Part shown: piece by piece, positions 1 to 7,543 of the stretch | How the letters are laid out: each line of letters opens with the position of its first letter | Position numbering within the stretch: the stretch's first letter is position 1 | Assembly (NCBI GenBank): GCA_003818595.1 | Contig: RPQV01000112.1 | Location: 1-8,980 of the forward strand | Reading direction: 5' to 3' | Source: Calditrichota bacterium | GTDB lineage: Bacteria > Zhuqueibacterota > Zhuqueibacteria > Residuimicrobiales > Krinioviventaceae | DNA: 8,980 nt | The notes under the pieces: generated by a model | Told to the model about the DNA's origin: nothing | Seen by the model: only the letters and a program-made list of their open reading frames with translations | Databases searched by the model: none | Position numbers and translations under genes: made by a program

Positions 1-903
1 CAGGGTGACGACATCACCCATTCCCAATATTCGCGAAGCCATTCGATCCGGATAAAACGGCTCAAGTTGGTCCAGCTTTTCGCCAACACCGATGAATTTT
101 ATCGGTCGTTGGGTCACCGAGCGAATAGAAAGCGCCGCACCGCCTCGCGCGTCGCCATCCATTTTCGTCAATACAATGCCGTTAAAGTCCAACTGCTGCA
201 GGAATATCTGAGCGGTATTCACCGCATCCTGACCGGTCATTGCATCGGCGACAAAGAGTATCTCATCCGGCTTGACCGCAGACTTGATATCGGTGATCTC
301 CCGCATCATCTCTTCATCCACATGAAGACGACCGGCCGTGTCGATAATGACGGTATCGAGCATATTCCGACGCGCGAACTGCACGCCATGTTGAGCCAAC
401 GCTACGGCGTCGGGAATGTTTTCGGTGTAGACCTTGACATTCAACGATCTGCCGACTATGGATAACTGCTCGGCTGCAGCGGGTCGATGGACATCAGCGG
501 CCACCAGAAGAGGATTTCTTCCTTTTTTGCGAAGATGATTGGCCAGTTTGCCCGCAAGGGTCGTTTTTCCGGAACCCTGCAGACCACAGAGCAAAATCAC
601 TGAAGGGGCGGAATTGCCAAAATAAATGGGAGCATCCTTCTCTCCCATCAGTTTCACCAACTCGTCGTAAATAATTTTGACGATCAGCTGGCCGGGAGTA
701 ATGCTTTTGAGCACGCTCTGACCGAGCGCCCGCGCCTCGACATCCTTGATGAATTCTTTCGCAACTTTATAATTTACATCGGCTTCGAGCAAAGCGCGAC
801 GTATTTCCCGCATGCTGTCGGAAATATTTTTTTCGTTCAACTTTCCTTGGCTGCGAATTTTCCGCAGAACATCATCCAGTTTTTCGCCGAGTTCCTGTAA
901 CAT
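1..903 (-). CDS. ffh: Signal recognition particle GTPase Ffh, N-terminal part (3' end outside window)
   Basis: Ffh binds 4.5S/SRP RNA and signal sequences of nascent membrane proteins and, with FtsY, delivers ribosomes to the inner membrane in a GTP-dependent cycle. Translating the complement from ATG at 903-901 gives 301 residues with no stop to the window edge. The N domain is a helical bundle at about 1-90. The G domain shows the P-loop GLQGSGKTT at 107-115, DTAGR at 188-192, TKMD at 246-249, DARGG at 251-255 and GVGEK at 272-276. The visible part ends at ILGMGDVVTL, the usual linker into the methionine-rich M domain, so about 150 residues including the RNA-binding part are cut off by the window edge rather than by mutation. 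The start is supported by family-typical N-terminal residues (MLQELGEKLDDVLRKI); the Shine-Dalgarno is weak (AGAG about 10 bases upstream). It lies 81 bases after the HypE-like gene, in an AT-rich gap that may carry its promoter. Identification is firm. Confidence 0.97.
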   Translation of the reverse strand, partial: MLQELGEKLDDVLRKIRSQGKLNEKNISDSMREIRRALLEADVNYKVAKEFIKDVEARALGQSVLKSITPGQLIVKIIYDELVKLMGEKDAPIYFGNSAPSVILLCGLQGSGKTTLAGKLANHLRKKGRNPLLVAADVHRPAAAEQLSIVGRSLNVKVYTENIPDAVALAQHGVQFARRNMLDTVIIDTAGRLHVDEEMMREITDIKSAVKPDEILFVADAMTGQDAVNTAQIFLQQLDFNGIVLTKMDGDARGGAALSIRSVTQRPIKFIGVGEKLDQLEPFYPDRMASRILGMGDVVTL

Positions 904-912
904 AATAACTCT

Positions 913-953
913 AAAAAAAAAGTAAATTCGCTTTTTGCCAAGGCGACTAATTT
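913..953 (-). terminator. Weak terminator-like hairpin plus T-run before ffh
   Basis: Read on the minus strand, AAATT and CGC (with a 3-base bulge between them) can pair with GCG and AATTT around an 11-base loop. Two bases later comes a run of nine T (complement of 913-921). This resembles an intrinsic terminator for the upstream operon, but the stem is short and AT-rich and the T-run ends only about nine bases before the ffh start codon. It could equally be an A/T-rich promoter or leader element. Low confidence. Confidence 0.22.
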
Positions 954-969
954 AAATAAAATTTAAATT
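949..969. repeat. Perfect A/T-only inverted repeat in the gap before ffh
   Basis: AATTTAAAT (949-957) and ATTTAAATT (961-969) are exact reverse complements separated by AAA. The repeat sits 15 bases beyond the stop codon of the HypE-like gene and about 46 bases upstream of the ffh start codon. On the minus strand TTGCAA (977-972) followed after about 16-17 bases by TTAAAT/TAAATT could be a sigma-70-like promoter overlapping it. The repeat is directly visible; a function as promoter, operator or weak hairpin is a guess, since A/T-only palindromes are common by chance in such gaps. Confidence 0.4.
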
Positions 970-984
970 TGTTGCAAGCTCTTT

Positions 985-2022
985 TTACCTCGCAGGCTTT
1001 TTCGATGAGAAGATTTTTAAAACCTCATCCATGGGATAAATCGGCAGTCGTTGACGAATGCCGCCCCGCATCAGGGTTACACCTTCCTCAACCGCCAACA
1101 GTTTACCGATCTCTTCAGCAATAATATGATGTTGGGAAAATGCCCGCAAAAGAGATTGAACGCTTTTGGGAGGGACAATGCAGATCAAAGCGCCGGAAGA
1201 AATGCATCCGATTGGTTCGAGATCCAATAGATCACAAATCAATTTGGCCTCGGTCAGGATGGGGATTTTTTCATAATGAATAATCGCACCCAAACCCGTA
1301 GCCATGGTTATCTCATGCACAGCCGTAGCGAGACCGCCTTCGGTTGGATCGTGAAACGCGCGTATCTTGCAGGAACTCATTGCGATGCGTACCGACGGCA
1401 GAACGCTGATACCTGGATCATCCAGCAGACTTTTGCATTTCACCACAAAATCGCCGGAGAACGATGTTTCGAGTTCTTTCTGTTTATGAGCCGCAATAAT
1501 GGCAGTGGCTTCAATGGGAATACCATTGGCAAGGATCAGGTGATCCCCGCAGCAGGCGTTTCGTTTGAGCAGCAACTTTTCCTTTTTAACGACTCCCAAC
1601 ATATGGCCGATCACGATGGGTCGATCCAGCGATACTGTGACCTCTGTATGCCCACCGCAATAACAAATGTCTTCCTGGCCGCAAACCGCCGCAATTTCTT
1701 CAAAGATTTTTTCAGCCAGGGAACGAGTCGAATGCTCAGGCAATAAAATGGTTGCCAGAAACCATTTGGGCGTCGCTCCCATACAGGCGATATCATTGGC
1801 ATTCACATAAACGGCATATTTTCCGATATTCTCAGCAGCAAAGGTGATGGGATCCGACTTGGCGACAAGATAGCTATCCCCCATATCAATGACCGTCGCA
1901 TCTTCACCTACCTGCGCCCCCTGAACGACTCGATCATCGCGGCAAGTATAGCGGTTGAGGAGTTCCTGTAGAAATGAATGATCCAATTTCCCAGGATAAA
2001 GTTTTTCCAACCTTATCGGCAT
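985..2022 (-). CDS. AIR synthase-related / HypE-like ATP-binding protein
   Basis: This 345-residue protein belongs to the PurM/HypE/SelD/ThiL superfamily, cytoplasmic enzymes that bind ATP at a dimer interface and activate substrates by phosphorylation or dehydration. Visible family features are VGEDATVI at 38-45, the nucleotide-binding region VNANDIACMGATP at 73-85, GGHTEV at 123-128 with DRPIVIGHMLG following, and the C-terminal domain signature HDPTEGGLATAVHE at 224-237. Length fits HypE (about 330-350). True HypE ends in a conserved cysteine that carries the carbamoyl/cyano group for NiFe hydrogenase; this protein ends SSKKPAR and lacks it, so it is better called an AIR synthase-like protein of unknown substrate. 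It is rich in cysteine (12, including C120, C122 and the pair C157-C158). No other hyp or hydrogenase gene is in the window. The start ATG has GAAAG about 9-13 bases upstream and GAG adjacent. It lies 66 bases after the ABC-2 permease with no clear terminator between, so co-transcription is likely. Family assignment is firm; specific function is unknown. Confidence 0.85.
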   Translation of the reverse strand: MPIRLEKLYPGKLDHSFLQELLNRYTCRDDRVVQGAQVGEDATVIDMGDSYLVAKSDPITFAAENIGKYAVYVNANDIACMGATPKWFLATILLPEHSTRSLAEKIFEEIAAVCGQEDICYCGGHTEVTVSLDRPIVIGHMLGVVKKEKLLLKRNACCGDHLILANGIPIEATAIIAAHKQKELETSFSGDFVVKCKSLLDDPGISVLPSVRIAMSSCKIRAFHDPTEGGLATAVHEITMATGLGAIIHYEKIPILTEAKLICDLLDLEPIGCISSGALICIVPPKSVQSLLRAFSQHHIIAEEIGKLLAVEEGVTLMRGGIRQRLPIYPMDEVLKIFSSKKPAR

Positions 2023-2088
2023 CTCAATATCTTTCTTTCATCTTGAATCTCTAAGAATTAAACCTCTTCCTGCAGGACGACTATTCCC

Positions 2089-2814
2089 CTAGATGAATTT
2101 TTCCCGCTTTTGCAGATTGAGCAATCCCAATAGTATGGAAATCACAATACCGACGCTCTGATAAATCCTGTTTTTAATCATGACATCATGCCAAACAAAA
2201 TCGCTGACATTCTCAGGCGTATGGAATGGGTTGAGAAAGAGATTCCATTTGCTCTCAGCCAAAATTCCGCTTGATATCCAAAAGAAGATACCGATCATGA
2301 TCATCAGCGCCGCAGCCCCATATCCGTTGCGAACCGCCGAGGAGATAAAGAACGCCAAACTGCCGAGGAAAAAAACAGGAAACATCAATTCATAAACCAT
2401 CTTGCCGACAGAAAATGACACCAGACTGAAGGCGCTGATGAGCGCCAGTATCCCCAGCATCAAAAAAACGACCAGATAAATCAGAATCAGTCGAATCAGC
2501 CATATTTTATATCGATAATTGGGTACCGCGAACAGGATTTCCAACATAAAGGCATCGGCGTCATTTTGAAGGCCAAAGACGGTGGGATAAAATATTAACA
2601 GAATGCCGGGAATCAGCAGCCAATAATAAATGATGGCTTCATTCAGAGAGGTGTTGCTGTCAAATAAGGAAAGAAAGACAACCAGCAGAAAAAAAGCTGC
2701 GGCGGCGAGAAGGAAATAAATGAACTTGTTCGCAAACATGATTTTTAGATTATAACGGATAACGCCGACGATCCATGCCGCGCTGCTTTTCATGAATGAG
2801 ATTCTTCGCTTCAT
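2089..2814 (-). CDS. ABC-2-type transporter permease (six membrane helices)
   Basis: This is a 241-residue integral inner-membrane protein with six hydrophobic segments at about 31-50, 61-80, 105-129, 140-159, 165-184 and 218-233, a basic N-terminus (MKRR) and basic C-terminal residues (LQKREKFI), which suggests both ends face the cytoplasm. Between helices 2 and 3 lies NDADAFMLEILFAVPNYRYK, which resembles the E-x-x-x-x-x-EIL(F/L)-x-x-P stretch of ABC-2 permeases that contacts the ATPase. Such proteins form the membrane channel of ABC exporters for drugs, lipids or polysaccharides; the substrate here cannot be told. It starts 40 bases after the gene encoding the RND-ABC fusion, and no separate ATPase gene is near it, so its ATPase is probably the C-terminal domain of that fusion (inference). 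The first ATG has GAG 10-12 bases upstream; an in-frame ATG at residue 8 is an alternative start. The exact subfamily is uncertain. Confidence 0.82.
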   Translation of the reverse strand: MKRRISFMKSSAAWIVGVIRYNLKIMFANKFIYFLLAAAAFFLLVVFLSLFDSNTSLNEAIIYYWLLIPGILLIFYPTVFGLQNDADAFMLEILFAVPNYRYKIWLIRLILIYLVVFLMLGILALISAFSLVSFSVGKMVYELMFPVFFLGSLAFFISSAVRNGYGAAALMIMIGIFFWISSGILAESKWNLFLNPFHTPENVSDFVWHDVMIKNRIYQSVGIVISILLGLLNLQKREKFI

Positions 2815-2854
2815 TGATTTATTCTCGAATTTTCAATTCATGCATCATCCCTGC

Positions 2855-5800
2855 TTATTTCCCCTTTAACAGGCAAAGATAGGCATCTTCAAGCGATGGA
2901 TTAACCGGAACCGCATCTTCAACCGGAGAGTGTTCCGAAACGCAGCGAACGCGAATCATATTGCCGACACGGATGTGGTGCACAACCTGGAGACGATTCT
3001 GAACCGACTCAAATTTTGCTTCATCGATCAGGAATTGCCACACCTTGCCTTCAGCCAATTTCGCCATTTCAACGGGCGTCCCCCAAAATTTTAACTTTCC
3101 CTGATCGAGCACAGCAGCCTGGTTGCAAGAGCTGGAAATATCCTCGATGATATGTGTCGAAAATATCACGATTCGTTCCCGGCTCAATTCAACCAGCAAG
3201 TTGCGAAAACGGATGCGTTCTCTGGGATCCAAACCTGCCGTCGGTTCATCCACCACCAAAATTCTCGGCAAATGGAGCAGAGTCTGAGCAATACCAATTC
3301 GTTGTTTCATTCCGCCGGAATAAGAGCTGATTTTATCGTGCTGACGTTCATCCATGTGCACGGCCGCAAGAACATATTGTATGCGGTTGCGTCTCTCATC
3401 AACATTCCGAATACCTTTGAGCATCGCCTGATAATCTAAAAACTCAAAGGCGGTCATGTTCTCATACATGCCAAATTCCTGCGGCAAGTATCCGATCAGA
3501 TCCTGCATTTCTTCGCGATAATGCTGCAGGTCAATTTCATTGATGTAAATTTTTCCACGACTCTGTTCAAAAATGCCGCAGATGATGCGCATCAGGGTGG
3601 TTTTACCGGCGCCATTTGGACCAAGAAGGCCGAACATGCCGCTGCTGATTGTTAAAGAGACTCCATCCAATGCCCGGAACGGCCGCTTTTTCCGTCCGAT
3701 CACCGGGATGATCTCCACAAAACGATAGATCGATCGTCGAATACGCGCAAAACGTCCGGATATGTAGGGGATATTCACCTGATTGCGCTGCAACTGACTG
3801 GAGATCGAGCGAATGGTCAGCGTCAGATAGAAAAGAATTCCAATAAAAACAACCGACGCAGGCGATCGTCCCTGGAACAAGAAATGGATCAGATTGAACG
3901 CAGGGATTCCCCAATAGAGCATCTTATTACCCACATCATTGATTTTAGACGCATTCAAAGTGGGTACGATGGTCTTCCATAAATGTAAAATAAAAATATA
4001 AAGAATGATGGAAAAGCATAGCGTCCAGAAATAAGATGAGAGATAGAAATAGGTGACATAAACCAAGAGCGCAAGAACGCCGGTCCGCCAAATCAGATCA
4101 TCCCATTTGGGGGCGCGGGCGACAATCCCGTCCAATTCGCCAGTCTCTCCGACTTGCCTGCCGCTTCGCCATTCACGCACAAATCGGCTGCTCTGATTAT
4201 ATATTTTAACCAATCGTCTGATCTCGATGACCAGCGGTTCATCCTTGGACAGCATTTTCGAATTGGCTCTCCTCAAACTCACCTGGATAAAATAGGAAAG
4301 TCCCGGAATAAGCACGATGAGTAAAAAGAGATAGAACAGCTGCCATAAAAGGCTCTGAAATTTTGTATAAATGAGATAGACGCCAAAAGCAAATATGGCC
4401 AATTGGAGGAGCTTGACGGTGAGTTTTTGCGCTCTGATCCAAATCAACGCATTTTCAAAACCGGCATAAAATGTCGGGATGAATACCAGGGTGAACAAGG
4501 TGCTTAATGTCAATCCGCCGATGACGGTGATCGCAAAGGGAGCGCCGATTTTGGCAACATACTCGATTTTCTCCATCGCCAGCGGCAACATCGCAATGAT
4601 GGTGGTGATGGCGGTGATGAGAATGGGGCGCACACGGGTCTGACCGGCAGTTATCAAGGCACGGGATCGGGTGAAACCACGATTTCGCAGGATACGGGTA
4701 TAGTCAATAAAAATAATACCATTGTTGACGACCACACCGATTAGAATCAGAAAGCCGATCAGGGTGTTGGCAGTCAATACCGAATTGCCGGTAAGGATCA
4801 ATGCCCATAATGAACCGATCGCCGCCAATGGAATGGTGAACATCATGACAATGGGTGTGGCGAGTGATTCGAAAACGGCAGCCAAAATCATATAGATGAG
4901 GATAAAGGCGACCGTAATGAGGAATTTAAAATCAGACAGGTCGGATTCCTCATGAATCACTTCAACGGCCATGCCGGAAGGAATCGGGATTTTAGCAATC
5001 AATTCATCAATTTCCTCGCGCGAAGCGACAAGCAGCTCTTTGGAATCAGTAATCTCGCTCAAGAACTGATAATTGACCTTCACTTCCTTTTCCTGATTGA
5101 TCCGTTGAATTCCCGCCGAGCCGGTCGAAAGGATGAGGCGGCTGAAATCCTGCAGATCAACGAGTTCACCGGACGACGCAGAGACGGCAAGATTTCTCAA
5201 ATCATCCAGCGACTTGTCGACGACACTGTCACTGCGGATGGTAATATCATATTCATCTTCTCCCTGCTTGTAGGTGAGATTTGAACTGAACTCACCCTGG
5301 AACGAGGACAAGTCGGCCGCTATTTGTTGCGATTCTATACCATAGGCATTCATCATCATGTGATCAAAGTGGAGATGAACCTCCGGTCGTTCACTTGAAG
5401 CACTGATCCCGGTGCGTTGAATGCTGTCCAATTCGTCAAGGTAGCTGTTCACCTCTTCGGCAAGCCGAGTCATGGCCGCAAAATCGCGGCCTTTGATGAC
5501 CACTTGCTCAGAAGGCGCACCGATGCCCAAAAGTCGTTCCAGATTTAAACCAGGTGTTTGGCCGCTTCCTCCGCGAAATCTTCCTCCACTGGTCGGCTGC
5601 TCAAGACTGATTTCTCCACCGGTGATGCCTTCCATGCGTTCCTGAACATCCTCCTTGATCTTTTGCAGAGAGCGCTTATTGACCTTTTGAAAATCCTTAA
5701 TCAGTCTCACCGTGATGATGGCGTCGCTTTCGCTGATGGTGCTGATGACCTCTTCTTTTTCTTTGATCGATTCAAGCTGCTGTTCAATTTCTGCCGTCAA

Positions 5801-7531
5801 TAAATCCGTTCTTTCAAGCGTCGATCCCTCGCTCATGGTTACATAGATATTAAACTCTCGCGTCTCGACCTCTTCGGAAACATTCACACTGACCGCAAGA
5901 GCGATAATCAGGCTGGCAAAAAAGATGAAAACAGCGGCGATGATCGTCCGCGCGGGATAACGCATGCAGGACTTGAGAATGACATGATAAATTTGCAGCA
6001 GTCGATTGTTTCGGGAGAGGATTTGAAAACTGTGAATCCGATCGCGTAAATTCCTGCGCAACATCGCATGCATGAGCATGGGGATGAGCAGGAGGGCGAC
6101 CACGAGCGAGATGATCAGGGTCGAAACGATGGATACGCCGATATGTTTGCCGAGAAGCCTGATGAGGAAATTCTCCGCGAAGACAAATGGCAGAAAAACA
6201 GTGATTGTAGTTAATGTGGATGCGAGGATCGAACGCCAGACTTCATTCGCGCCCTGCGTGACGGCGCGGTCGCGATCATAACCGCGAGAAACCAAACGGT
6301 AAATATTTTCCATCACCACCACGCTGTTATCCAACAGCATGCCGACTGCCAGTGCGATGCCGACAAGGGTTAGACTATTGATCGAAATGTCCGCAGCATA
6401 AAAAAGATTGAACGCCGTGTAGATGGAAATCGGTATCGCCAGAGTAATGATCATCACCCACTTGATCCGACGCAGAAACAGCCACAATACCCCAACAGCC
6501 AGAATACCGCCGAAAATGGCCAGCTGAATGATCAGATCGATATTTTTTTCAATATCTTCAGCGGCATCGGACTGTATGACAATTTCCACATCCAAAGGCG
6601 CCAGCTTTTCGTTCAAACGGCTGATTGTTGCCCGGGTATCATGCGCTAAAGCGATCAAATTGACCTGCGAATCGCGCATCAACTGAAGGGTGATCGCATC
6701 TTTTCCGTTTACCCGACTTTTAGAGGTCGGCGTTTTGACGCCGAAGAACACTGTCGCCACATCGCGCAACAGTACCGGACCCTGGGTGCGAACGATAATG
6801 TTCTCCAGGTCCTTGATATCCGTATAGTCGGCCACCAAATTGGTGAAGAAGTAGTGATCTTTGATATATGCTTTGCCGACATATTTTTTCGCCGCTGCAT
6901 TCTGGGTGATCAATGAACGAATTTGCGAAGGCGTGATCCCATACGCCTCACAGGTTTGTCGATCAAGAATGATTTCAACCGAACGTTCTCGTCCCCCATA
7001 AACCTCGACATTGGCAATGCCTTGCACGTTCTCCAATTCGCGGGTGATTTTTTGATCCGTCACTTCGCGAACCCTCTCCACTCCCCCACCGCCACGCACC
7101 TGGAGCCCCATAAAAATATTGCTCAGTTGCTCAGTATCGACCTTGATGACCGCCACATAAAATTCTTCACCCAAGGCCGACTTGATCCGATTCACCCGCT
7201 CATCAAGTTTGAGATAGGCGTACTTGGTATTTGCATTTTTGTTCAGGTAGACATAAATCACGCCGCCGTTTCGTTCTACATAGGATTCGATTCTTTCGAT
7301 GTCCTGCAGACTGGAAACCGCACCTTCGAGCGGAACGATGGCCTGCTTTTCAATGAAACGGGGATCCATTTCCAAAACAGTTCGCACCTGGACGATGAGA
7401 AAGGGGAGTTCAGCATTCGGATATAATTCAACGGCCAGCTGTTTGTAGGAAACCACTCCCAATAAAACAAGAGCGATGAACAACATGCTGATCAGGGTTT
7501 TGCGTCGAATGACAAATTCAGAAATATTCAT
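2855..7531 (-). CDS. RND efflux permease fused to extra membrane helices and an ABC ATPase domain
   Basis: This 1558-residue inner-membrane protein starts as a complete RND (AcrB/MdtB-like, HAE family) proton-driven pump: helix 1 at 11-29 followed by LAVELYPNAELP, a periplasmic porter region to about 330, helices 2-6 at about 336-487, helix 7 at 526-549, a second porter region to about 865, and helices 8-12 at about 868-1024. In helix 4, GMLLDNSVVVMEN puts D401 at the place of AcrB Asp407 but N402 at Asp408; in helix 10, GVVVNNG puts N936 where AcrB has Lys940. Two more hydrophobic segments follow (about 1040-1058 and 1062-1083), then a strand VIEIRRLVKIYN (1101-1112), about four more hydrophobic segments (1149-1241), and an ABC ATPase: Walker A GPNGAGKTT 1304-1312, Q-loop Q1351, signature YSGGMKQR 1404-1411, Walker B ILVVDEP 1424-1430, D-loop GLDP, switch H1460. 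All ATPase motifs are intact. RND pumps average about 1040 residues, so some 520 are extra. The frame is continuous with no frameshift sign. Domain calls are firm; how pump and ATPase cooperate is unknown. Confidence 0.93.
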   Translation of the reverse strand: MNISEFVIRRKTLISMLFIALVLLGVVSYKQLAVELYPNAELPFLIVQVRTVLEMDPRFIEKQAIVPLEGAVSSLQDIERIESYVERNGGVIYVYLNKNANTKYAYLKLDERVNRIKSALGEEFYVAVIKVDTEQLSNIFMGLQVRGGGGVERVREVTDQKITRELENVQGIANVEVYGGRERSVEIILDRQTCEAYGITPSQIRSLITQNAAAKKYVGKAYIKDHYFFTNLVADYTDIKDLENIIVRTQGPVLLRDVATVFFGVKTPTSKSRVNGKDAITLQLMRDSQVNLIALAHDTRATISRLNEKLAPLDVEIVIQSDAAEDIEKNIDLIIQLAIFGGILAVGVLWLFLRRIKWVMIITLAIPISIYTAFNLFYAADISINSLTLVGIALAVGMLLDNSVVVMENIYRLVSRGYDRDRAVTQGANEVWRSILASTLTTITVFLPFVFAENFLIRLLGKHIGVSIVSTLIISLVVALLLIPMLMHAMLRRNLRDRIHSFQILSRNNRLLQIYHVILKSCMRYPARTIIAAVFIFFASLIIALAVSVNVSEEVETREFNIYVTMSEGSTLERTDLLTAEIEQQLESIKEKEEVISTISESDAIITVRLIKDFQKVNKRSLQKIKEDVQERMEGITGGEISLEQPTSGGRFRGGSGQTPGLNLERLLGIGAPSEQVVIKGRDFAAMTRLAEEVNSYLDELDSIQRTGISASSERPEVHLHFDHMMMNAYGIESQQIAADLSSFQGEFSSNLTYKQGEDEYDITIRSDSVVDKSLDDLRNLAVSASSGELVDLQDFSRLILSTGSAGIQRINQEKEVKVNYQFLSEITDSKELLVASREEIDELIAKIPIPSGMAVEVIHEESDLSDFKFLITVAFILIYMILAAVFESLATPIVMMFTIPLAAIGSLWALILTGNSVLTANTLIGFLILIGVVVNNGIIFIDYTRILRNRGFTRSRALITAGQTRVRPILITAITTIIAMLPLAMEKIEYVAKIGAPFAITVIGGLTLSTLFTLVFIPTFYAGFENALIWIRAQKLTVKLLQLAIFAFGVYLIYTKFQSLLWQLFYLFLLIVLIPGLSYFIQVSLRRANSKMLSKDEPLVIEIRRLVKIYNQSSRFVREWRSGRQVGETGELDGIVARAPKWDDLIWRTGVLALLVYVTYFYLSSYFWTLCFSIILYIFILHLWKTIVPTLNASKINDVGNKMLYWGIPAFNLIHFLFQGRSPASVVFIGILFYLTLTIRSISSQLQRNQVNIPYISGRFARIRRSIYRFVEIIPVIGRKKRPFRALDGVSLTISSGMFGLLGPNGAGKTTLMRIICGIFEQSRGKIYINEIDLQHYREEMQDLIGYLPQEFGMYENMTAFEFLDYQAMLKGIRNVDERRNRIQYVLAAVHMDERQHDKISSYSGGMKQRIGIAQTLLHLPRILVVDEPTAGLDPRERIRFRNLLVELSRERIVIFSTHIIEDISSSCNQAAVLDQGKLKFWGTPVEMAKLAEGKVWQFLIDEAKFESVQNRLQVVHHIRVGNMIRVRCVSEHSPVEDAVPVNPSLEDAYLCLLKGK
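2858..4441 (-). other. Non-RND extension of the fusion protein: extra helices plus split ABC ATPase
   Basis: This marks the part of the 1558-residue protein that lies beyond the RND fold (residues 1031-1558). It holds two hydrophobic segments (residues about 1040-1083), a likely ABC first strand with A-loop tyrosine Y1111 (nt 4196-4234), an inserted module of about 173 residues with some four hydrophobic segments (nt 3677-4195), and the ABC core from FRALDGVSLTI onward (nt 2858-3676). The basic stretches RRANSK (1087-1092) and RFARIRRSIYRF plus GRKKRPFR (1260-1286) place the strand and the core on the cytoplasmic side, consistent with an even number of helices (two, then four) between them. 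Helix counts are by eye. Confidence 0.7.
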
Positions 7532-7543
7532 CCTGTTCTCATC
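7532..7543 (-). promoter_or_regulatory. Ribosome binding region of the RND-ABC fusion gene
   Basis: On the minus strand GATGAGAACAGG directly precedes ATG at 7531-7529. The GAG about 7-9 bases before the start is the best Shine-Dalgarno match. It supports the chosen start together with the RND-typical N-terminus (MNISEFVIRRKTLISML). Confidence 0.45.

Noticed and set aside
67..465. 132-codon open frame on the plus strand
   Set aside because: Antisense to the ffh G domain; the minus strand carries the DTAGR, TKMD and GVGEK motifs across this stretch.
1276..1746. 156-codon open frame on the plus strand
   Set aside because: Antisense to the HypE-like gene, whose conserved motifs show the minus strand is coding; the product has no recognisable features.
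2023..2088. CCTGCAGG palindrome between the ABC-2 permease and HypE-like genes, considered as a terminator
   Set aside because: It has no loop and is not followed by a T-run on the coding strand; it is just an eight-base palindrome.
3603..3914. 103-codon minus-strand frame inside the fusion gene
   Set aside because: It is an out-of-frame overlap of the ABC insert region; the long frame contains the Walker A motif and continues without interruption.
4235..4441. Possible assembly chimera or missed stop between the RND and ABC parts
   Set aside because: The frame runs through without stop codons, no second start with a good ribosome binding site stands out at the junction, base composition looks the same on both sides, and a matching ABC-2 permease follows. 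Read data would still be needed for proof.
6923..7426. 167-codon open frame on the plus strand
   Set aside because: It lies wholly antisense to the porter region of the RND-ABC fusion gene, has no recognisable domain, and the minus-strand frame encodes conserved RND sequence.
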